14,485 nt of DNA from CAZNQW01 sp964575225. Lineage in GTDB: Bacteria > Chloroflexota > Anaerolineae > JAAYZQ01. Location of the stretch: contig CAZNQW010000089.1 of the NCBI GenBank assembly GCA_964575225.1, positions 1 through 14,485 of the forward strand. The letters run 5' to 3'. The position numbers and the translations under genes were made by a program. Each line of letters starts with the position of its first letter. Position 1 is the first letter of the stretch. Shown here piece by piece: positions 8,411-14,485 of the stretch. The notes under the pieces are model-generated. The model had not been told where the DNA came from, searched no databases, and saw only the letters and a list, made by a program, of their open reading frames with translations.

Positions 8411-8451
8411 ACCGTCGCTAACTCGGTAGCCAACGATCTGAGGTGCTTTTT
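8396..8451 (+). terminator. Intrinsic terminator in the fumarase leader
   Basis: AGCACCTCA (8399-8407) pairs perfectly with TGAGGTGCT (8439-8447), extended by a G-U and two A-U pairs, and ends in a T-run (8447-8451). The 31-base loop can form ACCG/CGGT or GCTA/TAGC mini-hairpins. It lies between promoter and start codon, so it can only make sense as a conditional terminator. Confidence 0.75.
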
Positions 8452-8473
8452 CGATCCAAGGAGGGATTGACTG

Positions 8474-9319
8474 GTGAAAGAGATCCACACCGATCGTGTC
8501 ACGGAAACCGTCAGACAGTTGTGCATCGACAGCAACTACTACCTCGGGGAAGACGTCCTCCAAAAATTGAAGGCCTATCGTGAGGCCGAAATCTCGCCAA
8601 TCGGGCAAGAAGTACTCGACCAAATCCTGGAAAACGCCGAAATCGCCCGCAGTGAGGGCATCGCCCTGTGCCAAGATACAGGCGTCGCCGTCGTGTTCCT
8701 GGAGTTGGGCCAGGAGGTGCACATCGTCGGCGGCGACCTGATGGAGGCCATCGACGAAGGGGTGCGCCAGGGCTACATCGACGGCTATCTTCGGAAATCA
8801 ATGGTCGATCCACCCTTTGCGGGCCGGATCAACACCAAAGACAACACCCCCGCCGTCGTCCACACCACCATCGTACCCGGCGACCAACTCAAAATTACCA
8901 TAGCCCCCAAAGGGGGCGGCAGCGAGAACATGAGCCAATTGGCCATGCTCAAGCCGGCCGATGGCCGCGCGGGCGTCATCCGCTTTGTCGTCGAATCGGT
9001 GCGCCGCGCCGGGGCCAACCCCTGCCCGCCCGTCATCGTCGGTGTCGGCATCGGCGGGACGGCGGAAAAAACCATGCTCCTGGCCAAGCAGGCCATCTTG
9101 CGGGAGGTGGGCAAGCCCAGCCCCGACCCCGACGTGGCCGCAATGGAAGCCGAGATCCTGGAAAAGGTCAATCGCATCGGCATCGGCCCGCAGGGGTTCG
9201 GAGGCCTGACTACGGCGCTGGCAGTTCACATCGAAACCTTCCCCTGCCACATCGCCAGCCTGCCCGTGGCCGTGAACCTTCAATGCCATTCCGCGCGGCA
9301 CAAGGAGGCGGTACTATGA
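8474..9319 (+). CDS. fumA: Class I fumarate hydratase, alpha subunit
   Basis: This is the iron-sulfur subunit of two-subunit fumarase, which interconverts fumarate and malate in the cytosol. The 281-aa protein corresponds to the N-terminal part of single-chain class I fumarases. The three ligands of the substrate-binding [4Fe-4S] cluster are visible: Cys66 in LCQDTG, Cys184 in ANPCPP and Cys271 in QCHSARH. PKGGGSENMS and GFGGLTTALAVHIE are further family motifs. The GTG start is preceded by AAGGAGGG (8458-8465) at eight bases. The stop overlaps the beta-subunit start by ATGA. L-tartrate dehydratase alpha (TtdA) is close in sequence and cannot be fully excluded. The cluster is typically oxygen-sensitive, matching the anaerobic context. 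Confidence 0.9.
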   Translation: MKEIHTDRVTETVRQLCIDSNYYLGEDVLQKLKAYREAEISPIGQEVLDQILENAEIARSEGIALCQDTGVAVVFLELGQEVHIVGGDLMEAIDEGVRQGYIDGYLRKSMVDPPFAGRINTKDNTPAVVHTTIVPGDQLKITIAPKGGGSENMSQLAMLKPADGRAGVIRFVVESVRRAGANPCPPVIVGVGIGGTAEKTMLLAKQAILREVGKPSPDPDVAAMEAEILEKVNRIGIGPQGFGGLTTALAVHIETFPCHIASLPVAVNLQCHSARHKEAVL

Positions 9320-9861
9320 AACTCACAACTCCTCTCACGGACGAGGTCGTCGCACAGCTCCACGCCGGTGACAAGGTGACGATTACCGGCGTCATCTATG
9401 TGGGCCGCGACGCCGCCCACAAGCGCATGGTGGATACCCTGGACGCCGGGGACCCCCTGCCTTTTGATCCGCAGGGCCAGGTCATCTATTACATGGGTCC
9501 GGCCCCTGCCAAACCGGGCGAAGCCATCGGCGCAGCCGGCCCCACCACCAGCGGCCGCATGGACCCCTATGCGCCGCGCATGATGGAAGCCGGCCTGAAG
9601 GGCATGATCGGCAAAGGGAATCGCACCCAGCCGGTGCGCGACGCCATGGCCCAGTACAAAGCCGTGTACATGGGCGCCATCGGCGGCGCGGGAGCCCTGA
9701 TTGCCAAGACCATCCACAAATCGGACGTGGTCGCCTACGACGAGCTGGGCGCCGAAGCGCTGCGCCGGCTGGAAGTGGTCGATTTTCCGGCCATCGTCAT
9801 CAACGACATTTATGGCGGCGATGCCTACGAAGACGGCGTCAAGAAATACAACCGGGAGTAG
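9316..9861 (+). CDS. fumB: Class I fumarate hydratase, beta subunit
   Basis: This is the second subunit of the fumarase above, 181 aa, equivalent to the C-terminal domain of single-chain class I enzymes. Family features include LHAGDKVTITGVIYVGRDAAHKR near the N-terminus (written in parts: LHAGDKVTITG, then YVGRDAAHKR), YYMGPAPAKPGEAIGAAGPT, TTSGRMDPYAP, MIGKGNR and GGAGAL. The ATG at 9316 overlaps the alpha stop, with AAGGAGG at 9302-9308. The next gene, hdrC, starts only nine bases after the stop, so the fumarase and the Hdr subunits are almost certainly on one transcript. The symbol follows the two-subunit convention and does not mean E. coli FumB. Confidence 0.9.
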   Translation: MKLTTPLTDEVVAQLHAGDKVTITGVIYVGRDAAHKRMVDTLDAGDPLPFDPQGQVIYYMGPAPAKPGEAIGAAGPTTSGRMDPYAPRMMEAGLKGMIGKGNRTQPVRDAMAQYKAVYMGAIGGAGALIAKTIHKSDVVAYDELGAEALRRLEVVDFPAIVINDIYGGDAYEDGVKKYNRE

Positions 9862-9870
9862 GGGGCAGCC

Positions 9871-10278
9871 ATGAGAGTTCGTCTTTCGGCGGAATCGGTA
9901 CACAACGAGTTGGTCCGGCGCGTCGAAGAGTACAGCGGGCAAGACCTGATGGCCTGCTATCAATGCGGCAAATGCGCGGCAGGCTGCCCGGTGGCCTTTG
10001 CCATGGACATGCTTCCCAGCCAGGTGATCCGGTTTGCCCAACTGGGGCTGGTCGAAAAGCTGTTGGAAAGCAAGACCATCTGGCTTTGCGCGGCCTGCCA
10101 GACCTGCTACACCCGCTGTCCCAAGGGGGTGGACCTCAGCCGCATCATGGAGGCCCTGCGCGAGATCCTCATGTACGAGCAAGGCAGCCACATCAATTAT
10201 GACCAGATCTCACCGGAAGAGATCGTGGAGTGGCCCCAACAGGCCTTTATCGGCAGCTTTCGCAAGTACACGGTTTAG
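9871..10278 (+). CDS. hdrC: Heterodisulfide reductase subunit C-like iron-sulfur protein
   Basis: This 135-aa cytosolic electron carrier has two [4Fe-4S] motifs: CYQCGKCAAGCP (Cys29, 32, 35, 39) and CAACQTCYTRCP (Cys73, 76, 79, 83). The spacing is that of HdrC, which wires electrons from the flavin subunit HdrA to the catalytic subunit HdrB. The start is ATG with only a weak G-rich site (AGGGGG, about 9861-9866) before it. It follows fumB by nine bases and precedes hdrB. In bacteria without coenzyme M and B, the disulfide or other acceptor reduced by such complexes is often unknown, and this applies here. Confidence 0.9.
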   Translation: MRVRLSAESVHNELVRRVEEYSGQDLMACYQCGKCAAGCPVAFAMDMLPSQVIRFAQLGLVEKLLESKTIWLCAACQTCYTRCPKGVDLSRIMEALREILMYEQGSHINYDQISPEEIVEWPQQAFIGSFRKYTV

Positions 10279-10353
10279 CCACCGCGCCCATCCCCCACTC
10301 TCGGGTCGAGCCTGGGTGCGCACATTGGCCAATGGCGAGTGGAGACACTGCAC

Positions 10354-11256
10354 ATGAGAGCAACGTACTTTCCCGGATGCACGCTTAATACCACAGGCAA
10401 AGGCTTTGACAACGCCGTGCGGGCATCGGCCTCAGCGGTGGGCCTGGAACTGATCGAAGTACCGGACTGGAACTGCTGTGGGGCCACCTATCCCCTGATC
10501 ATCGACAACATCCTGGAGCTTGCCGCGCCGGCCCACGTCCTGGTGGCGGCCCAAACCCAAGGCCGCATTCTGACGACCGCGTGCACCACCTGCTACAACG
10601 TACTGAAGCGAACCAACGAATTCATCCGCAAGCACCCCGACGAGCGAGACCGGCTCAACACCTTTATCGAAGCCGAGTACCAGGGAGAGGTGAACGTCAA
10701 GGACATCCTCCACCTCTTGCGCGACGACATCGGCTTTGACGCCATCCAGAGCCACGTGCAAAAGCCCCTCACGGACTTGAAAGTGGCCTGTTACTATGGC
10801 TGCATGGTGCTCCGGCCCCCGGCCGAAGTCGGCTACGACGATCCCGACCACCCCACCAGCCTGGACGACCTGATGGCGGCCCTGGGCGCCACGCCGGTCG
10901 ATTTCCCCCACAAGAACGAATGTTGCGGCGCCTACCTGGCGGTCAAGGCGCCCGACGTCACGCGGGACATGGTCTACACCATTCTGCGCTCGGCCCAGGC
11001 AGCCGGCGCCGAGGCCATCGCCACCAACTGCCCCTTGTGCCAGTTCAATCTGGACAAGCAGCAGGCCGAAATGCGCAAGATCCACGCCGGCTATCAGCCC
11101 GTGCCCGTCTTTTACTTTAGCCAACTGATGGGGCTGGCCCTGGGCTTGGACATCCGCGAGTATGGCTGGGACCAGCACTATATTGACGCCCGCCCCCTGC
11201 TCGCAGTCCGGAATCTGTGGCAGGGCGAGGCCATGGTAGAGGGTGCAACCCAATGA
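10354..11256 (+). CDS. hdrB: Heterodisulfide reductase subunit B-like protein
   Basis: This 300-aa protein has two cysteine-rich CCG domains, the hallmark of HdrB, which holds the catalytic non-cubane [4Fe-4S] clusters. Domain 1 uses Cys9 (FPGC), Cys41-Cys42 (WNCCGA) and Cys77/Cys80 (ACTTC). Domain 2 uses Cys150 (YYGC), Cys190-Cys191 (NECCGA) and Cys226/Cys229 (NCPLC). Both are complete, so a substrate-reducing role is plausible. I chose the ATG at 10354, which gives the usual MRATYFPGCTL start and has GGAG nine bases upstream. A GTG at 10339 is in frame but lacks a ribosome-binding site. The stop overlaps the hdrA start by ATGA. The physiological substrate is not shown by sequence. Confidence 0.92.
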   Translation: MRATYFPGCTLNTTGKGFDNAVRASASAVGLELIEVPDWNCCGATYPLIIDNILELAAPAHVLVAAQTQGRILTTACTTCYNVLKRTNEFIRKHPDERDRLNTFIEAEYQGEVNVKDILHLLRDDIGFDAIQSHVQKPLTDLKVACYYGCMVLRPPAEVGYDDPDHPTSLDDLMAALGATPVDFPHKNECCGAYLAVKAPDVTRDMVYTILRSAQAAGAEAIATNCPLCQFNLDKQQAEMRKIHAGYQPVPVFYFSQLMGLALGLDIREYGWDQHYIDARPLLAVRNLWQGEAMVEGATQ

Positions 11257-12626
11257 GCAGTGGGGAAAACGGCTATAGCAGGCGGGTCCTCATCGTGGGC
11301 GGCGGCATAGCCGGGATGCAGGCCGCGTTGGACATTGCCGGGTCGGGCTATGAGGTCGTGCTGGTGGACAAGCTGCCGTCGGTGGGCGGGCACATGCACC
11401 AGCTCTCCGAAACCTTTCCCACGCTGGACTGCGCCCAATGCATCATGACGCCGCGCACGGTGGACGTGGGACGCCACGAGAACATCAAACTCCACGTCTA
11501 TTCCGAGGTAGAAGAAGTCAGCGGGCAGATGGGAAATTTCCGGGTGCGCATCCGACGCAAGCCCGCGTATGTCAATTGGGATGCGTGTACGGCGTGCGGC
11601 GCCTGCACCGAAAAGTGTCCCCAATTGGTGCCCTTTGATTTTGACCGCCATCTCGAAATGGCCAAAGAGATGCGCACCGGCGGTGTGCGCCACGTGGGCA
11701 CGGGCAAGGCCATCTATACCCTTTCGCCCCAAGCCGTCCCCAAGAAACCGGTCATCGATGTCGACCACTGCCTCTGGTTTCAAAAGGGCAAGTGCCGCCT
11801 GTGCGAAAAGGTCTGCCCAGTGGGCGCCATCGATTACGAGCAGCAGGAAGCCTGGTTCGAAGAAGAGGTGGGCGCCATCATCCTGGCGACCGGCTTTGAG
11901 CTGTACCCCCTGGAAAAACTGGGGGAATATGGCGGCGGGCGGGTGCCCGATGTCATCGACGCCTTGGCCATGGAGCGCCTGCTGAGCGCCTCGGGCCCCA
12001 CCGCGGGCGTGATGCGGCGCCCATCAGACGGCAAAGAGCCCCGCGAGGTAGTCTGGATCCAGTGCGCCGGTTCGCGGGACCCCGAATTGGCCATGCCCTA
12101 CTGCTCCAAAGTCTGCTGCATGTACAGCGCCAAGCAGGCCATGCTCTACAAGCACAAGGTCCACGACGGGCAGGCCATCGTTTTCTACATCGACATCCGC
12201 TCGGCCGGCAAGCGCTACGAGGAATTCATCCAGCGGGCCATGGAAGAGGATCAGGTGCTGTACATCCGCGGCAAACCCAGCAAGGTGTTCCGCGAGGGCG
12301 ACAAGGTGATGGTCTGGAGTGTCGACACCCTGACCGGGCTACCGGTCGAAGTGGCCGCCGACTTGGTCGTCATTTCGCCGGCCATGATCGCCTCCCCGGG
12401 CACGCAGCGCCTGGCCGAAATGCTGGGGCTGGAGGTCGATGCCTACGGCTGGTGGGTGGAGCACGAATCCAACATGGCCCCCCTGGAAACGTCCAGGCCC
12501 GGCGTCTTTTTGGCAGGCGCCGGCACAGGACCCAAGGATATTCCCGAGGCCGTGTCGCAAGGGAGCGGCGCCGCGGGCAAGGTACTGTCGTTGTTGGCCC
12601 GCTGGAGAGGACCCGACAAAGACTAG
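11253..12626 (+). CDS. hdrA: HdrA-type flavoprotein 1, short form with inserted ferredoxin domain
   Basis: This 457-aa FAD protein is of the HdrA family, the flavin core of heterodisulfide-reductase complexes. GGGIAG (16-21) binds FAD. LDCAQCIMTPR carries Cys60 and Cys63, as in canonical HdrA. An inserted ferredoxin domain follows with CTACGACTEKCP (Cys112, 115, 118, 122) and Cys173 plus GKCRLCEKVCP (Cys181, 184, 188). CAGSRD and YCSKVCCMY are HdrA signatures. It lacks the N-terminal CHCG domain and the C-terminal two-cluster ferredoxin of ~650-aa HdrA. Those parts are on the next gene. The ATG at 11253 overlaps the hdrB stop and has AGAGGG nine bases upstream. An upstream GTG (11217) would run into hdrB and is unlikely. 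Confidence 0.9.
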   Translation: MSSGENGYSRRVLIVGGGIAGMQAALDIAGSGYEVVLVDKLPSVGGHMHQLSETFPTLDCAQCIMTPRTVDVGRHENIKLHVYSEVEEVSGQMGNFRVRIRRKPAYVNWDACTACGACTEKCPQLVPFDFDRHLEMAKEMRTGGVRHVGTGKAIYTLSPQAVPKKPVIDVDHCLWFQKGKCRLCEKVCPVGAIDYEQQEAWFEEEVGAIILATGFELYPLEKLGEYGGGRVPDVIDALAMERLLSASGPTAGVMRRPSDGKEPREVVWIQCAGSRDPELAMPYCSKVCCMYSAKQAMLYKHKVHDGQAIVFYIDIRSAGKRYEEFIQRAMEEDQVLYIRGKPSKVFREGDKVMVWSVDTLTGLPVEVAADLVVISPAMIASPGTQRLAEMLGLEVDAYGWWVEHESNMAPLETSRPGVFLAGAGTGPKDIPEAVSQGSGAAGKVLSLLARWRGPDKD

Positions 12627-12677
12627 GTCCAGGCCGGTGACATATCACGGGGAACACATAGGAATCACGGGAAGCGA

Positions 12678-14393
12678 ATGAAGCGAATCGGAGTTTTTGT
12701 CTGCCATTGTGGGACCAACATTGCCAGCTCGGTGGACGTCGAGCGGGTGGTGCAAGAGATCTCGAAATATCCCGAAGTGGTCTATGCCATCGACTATAAA
12801 TACATGTGCTCCGACCCAGGCCAAAAGCTGATCCGCGAGCACATTGTCGAGGACAACCTGGATTCGGTGATTGTCGCCGCCTGCTCGCCGGCAATGCACG
12901 AGACCACCTTTCGCCGGACGGCCGAATCGGCGGGCGTAAACCCCTACCAGACCGAAATCGCCAACATCCGCGAACAGGCAAGCTGGGTCCATCAGCAACA
13001 CCGGGAAGCCGCCACCAACAAGGCCGTCGAGATCATCCGCACCATCGTCGCCAAAGCCCACTATAACCAATCGCTGACGCCCTTTTACCTGCCCCTGGTC
13101 AAACGGGCGCTGGTGGTGGGCGGGGGAATTGCCGGGATGCAGGCCGCCCTGGAACTGGCCGATGCCGGCTACCCCACGGTTCTGGTGGAACGATCGGACC
13201 ATCTGGGCGGGCACATGGCCGAGCTGTCGGGGCTCTACCTGAACATGGATGCGGCGCCCCAAAGGCTTCAGGCCCTGATCGATCGCGTGCAGAACCACGC
13301 GACCCTCCAGGTGCTGACCCAGTCCGAACTCACCGAGGTGGGTGGCTATGTGGGCAATTTTGTGGTCAAGGTGGAGCAAAAGGCTGAGGAGCCGGTGAAC
13401 TATACCTTTGACATCGGGGCCATCATTGTGGCCACCGGCTATGCCCTCTACGATCAGGAAAAGCTGGGCGAATATGGCGGCGGGCGCATCCCCGACGTGA
13501 TCGATGGCCTCCAATTCGAGGCCATGCTCCGGCCCGATGGCCCCACAGGCGGCCAGATCCGGCGCCCGTCGGATGGCCGCGTGCCCAAAGAGGTGGTCTG
13601 GGTCCAGTGCGCGGGCTCGCGCGACCCCGAGCTGCACATGCCCTATTGCTCCAAGGTGTGCTGCATGTACGTGGCCAAGCAGTCGATGGCCTATAAGCAG
13701 CAGGTGCCCGACGGGCAGGCGACGGTGTTCTACATCGACATCCGCAGCCAGGGCAAGGGCTACGAGGAGTTTGTGCAACAGGCCATGGAGGAGCACAAGG
13801 TGCTCTATCTGCGCGGCAAGCCCTCCAAGGTCTTTCAGGAGAACGGGCAGGTCATGGTCTGGGGCGTCGATACCCTCACGGGACTGCCCATCGAGGTAGA
13901 GGCCGACCTGGTAGTGTTGGCCACCGCGGTGGTGCCCCAGCCCGACGCCCAGGAATTCGGGCAGTTGCTGCGGGTGAGCACCGACGAACATGGATTCTTG
14001 AGCGAGGCCCACCCCAAGCTGCGCCCCGTGGAGAGCCTGACGGCCGGCGTCTTTTTGGCCGGCGCGGCCCAGTTTCCCAAGGACATCCCAGAAACCCTGG
14101 CCCAGGCCAGCGGCGCGGCGGCCAAGGTGCTCAGCCTCTTTTCCCAGCGCCAGATGGTCCAGGAGCCGACCATCGCCTACGTCGATCCCGACCTTTGCTC
14201 GGGCTGCGGCCTGTGCATTCCGGCCTGCCCCTACGATGCGCGGTCGATGCACGAGTGGCGCCACATCGCCGAGGTCAACACGGCCCTGTGTCAGGGATGC
14301 GCCGCCTGTACCATGGTCTGTCCCAACAAGGCCTGCCAGGTGCGCAATCTCACCAACCGGCAGATTCTGTCGATGATGGAAGCCTATTTGTAA
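12678..14393 (+). CDS. HdrA-type flavoprotein 2, with N-terminal CHCG and C-terminal ferredoxin domains
   Basis: This 571-aa HdrA paralogue begins KRIGVFVCHCGTNI (Cys9, Cys11), the N-terminal HdrA domain. The FAD motif GGGIAG is at 148-153. A C-terminal ferredoxin domain has CSGCGLCIPACP (Cys507, 510, 513, 517) and CQGCAACTMVCP (Cys538, 541, 544, 548). It lacks the inserted ferredoxin domain, and the LDCAQC region is replaced by LNMDAAPQ, so those cysteines are gone. It keeps CAGSRD and YCSKVCCMY. Its domain set is the complement of the preceding HdrA. Over about 150 residues from EYGGGR to ADLVV the two are about three-quarters identical by my hand alignment. Only a weak GGGAAG precedes the ATG. 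It probably pairs with the short HdrA in one complex. Confidence 0.9.
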   Translation: MKRIGVFVCHCGTNIASSVDVERVVQEISKYPEVVYAIDYKYMCSDPGQKLIREHIVEDNLDSVIVAACSPAMHETTFRRTAESAGVNPYQTEIANIREQASWVHQQHREAATNKAVEIIRTIVAKAHYNQSLTPFYLPLVKRALVVGGGIAGMQAALELADAGYPTVLVERSDHLGGHMAELSGLYLNMDAAPQRLQALIDRVQNHATLQVLTQSELTEVGGYVGNFVVKVEQKAEEPVNYTFDIGAIIVATGYALYDQEKLGEYGGGRIPDVIDGLQFEAMLRPDGPTGGQIRRPSDGRVPKEVVWVQCAGSRDPELHMPYCSKVCCMYVAKQSMAYKQQVPDGQATVFYIDIRSQGKGYEEFVQQAMEEHKVLYLRGKPSKVFQENGQVMVWGVDTLTGLPIEVEADLVVLATAVVPQPDAQEFGQLLRVSTDEHGFLSEAHPKLRPVESLTAGVFLAGAAQFPKDIPETLAQASGAAAKVLSLFSQRQMVQEPTIAYVDPDLCSGCGLCIPACPYDARSMHEWRHIAEVNTALCQGCAACTMVCPNKACQVRNLTNRQILSMMEAYL

Positions 14394-14420
14394 GCAGTGA
14401 ACAGCCCACAGAGGAACCCG

Positions 14421-14485
14421 ATGAAGGGAAAAGCAATCACGCCCGATTTGACATTTGTAGAGCAGGTGAGCGACCTGAGCCACCA
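14421..14485 (+). CDS. Start of a further gene, cut by the window edge; possibly HdrC-like
   Basis: An ATG at 14421, five bases after AGAGGA (14410-14415), opens a frame that stays open to the window end: MKGKAITPDLTFVEQVSDLS followed by His. The pattern ITPDLxFVxxVxxLS resembles, from memory, the N-terminus of HdrC-like [4Fe-4S] proteins just before their first CYQC motif. Only 21 codons are visible, so the family is a guess. The 27-base gap after the second HdrA suggests the same operon. Confidence 0.5.
   Translation, partial: MKGKAITPDLTFVEQVSDLSH

Larger units (their letters stand above)
8311..8452 (+). ncRNA. Structured leader RNA, candidate attenuator or riboswitch (class unknown)
   Basis: The 5' end of the predicted transcript can close a long-range stem: GTTAGC (8312-8317) with GCTAAC (8417-8422), TTC (8318-8320) with GAA (8409-8411), and ATGAGG (8322-8327) with CCTCAT (8403-8408). 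It has a one-base bulge and a five-base bulge. It encloses a domain with the stem TGGCAAAG/CTTTGCCA (8337-8344 with about 8370-8377, hand placed). The last arm uses the same bases as the 5' side of the downstream terminator, so the two folds exclude each other. I do not recognise a known riboswitch, T-box or ribosomal-protein leader. Ribosome-mediated attenuation is an alternative, because a small open frame overlaps the region. Confidence 0.6.

Noticed and set aside
8311..8452. T-box or known riboswitch in the fumarase leader
   Set aside because: There is no T-box AGGGTGGNACCGCG element. I see no signature of SAM, TPP, cobalamin, fluoride, THF or c-di-GMP aptamers. It is left as an unknown leader.
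10339..10353. GTG at 10339 as the hdrB start
   Set aside because: It has no ribosome-binding site and adds METLH before the conserved MRATYFPGC start. The ATG at 10354 has GGAG nine bases upstream.
11217..11252. GTG at 11217 as the start of the first HdrA
   Set aside because: It would overlap hdrB by 40 bases and add a non-homologous MAGRGHGRGCNP stretch. The ATGA overlap at 11253 fits translational coupling.
12645..14483. 612-codon open frame on the minus strand opposite the second HdrA
   Set aside because: It is a His/Gly/Leu-rich translation with no family motif, lying opposite a gene with complete ferredoxin and FAD motifs. It is a GC-driven shadow. The same applies to minus-strand frames over metK, ahcY and hdrB.

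Overview
The window is a GC-rich stretch of bacterial chromosome with every recognisable gene on the + strand. It suggests a strict or facultative anaerobe: it has two-subunit [4Fe-4S] fumarase, a heterodisulfide-reductase-like (Hdr) gene set and a short folate-domain-free methionine synthase. Consensus sigma70-type promoters, a SAM-I riboswitch with intrinsic terminator, and an actinobacterial-style adenosine kinase fit Chloroflexota or a related deep-branching Gram-positive-like lineage. There is no rRNA or other marker gene, so this assignment is only tentative.

Layout. (1) 1-415: non-coding DNA with a 28-bp palindrome, composite repeats and a promoter for an MFS permease (416-1660). (2) 1671-1760: an identical 28-bp palindrome and a second hairpin. 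(3) 1780-2060: promoter and SAM-I riboswitch with a readable terminator/antiterminator switch. It heads a methyl-cycle operon: mtnA, a core (MetE-C-like) methionine synthase, adenosine kinase and S-adenosylhomocysteinase (2079-6438), followed after a repeat-filled gap by metK (6723-7934). (4) 7935-8275: repeats. (5) 8276-8473: a TTGACA-17-TATAAT promoter and a ~160-nt leader with its own terminator, competing long-range stem and possible leader peptide. (6) 8474 to the right end: class I fumarase alpha and beta, hdrC, hdrB, a 457-aa HdrA, a 571-aa HdrA, and the start of another gene whose first residues resemble an HdrC-like protein.

How the genes work together. The SAM-controlled block makes a closed activated-methyl cycle: the methionine synthase makes methionine, MetK makes SAM, SAHase splits S-adenosylhomocysteine, and adenosine kinase removes adenosine to pull SAHase forward. 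MtnA belongs to salvage of methylthioribose-1-phosphate or 5-deoxyribose-1-phosphate. The second block couples a fumarate/malate enzyme to an Hdr-type flavin/iron-sulfur complex. The two HdrA proteins have complementary sets of iron-sulfur domains, so they probably act together as one split electron-transfer or bifurcating core. Its electron partners are not in the window.

The most interesting points are the unidentified leader RNA in front of fumarase, the reciprocal HdrA pair, and the folate-independent methionine synthase under SAM-riboswitch control. No CRISPR array, tRNA, rRNA, transposase or phage gene was seen.
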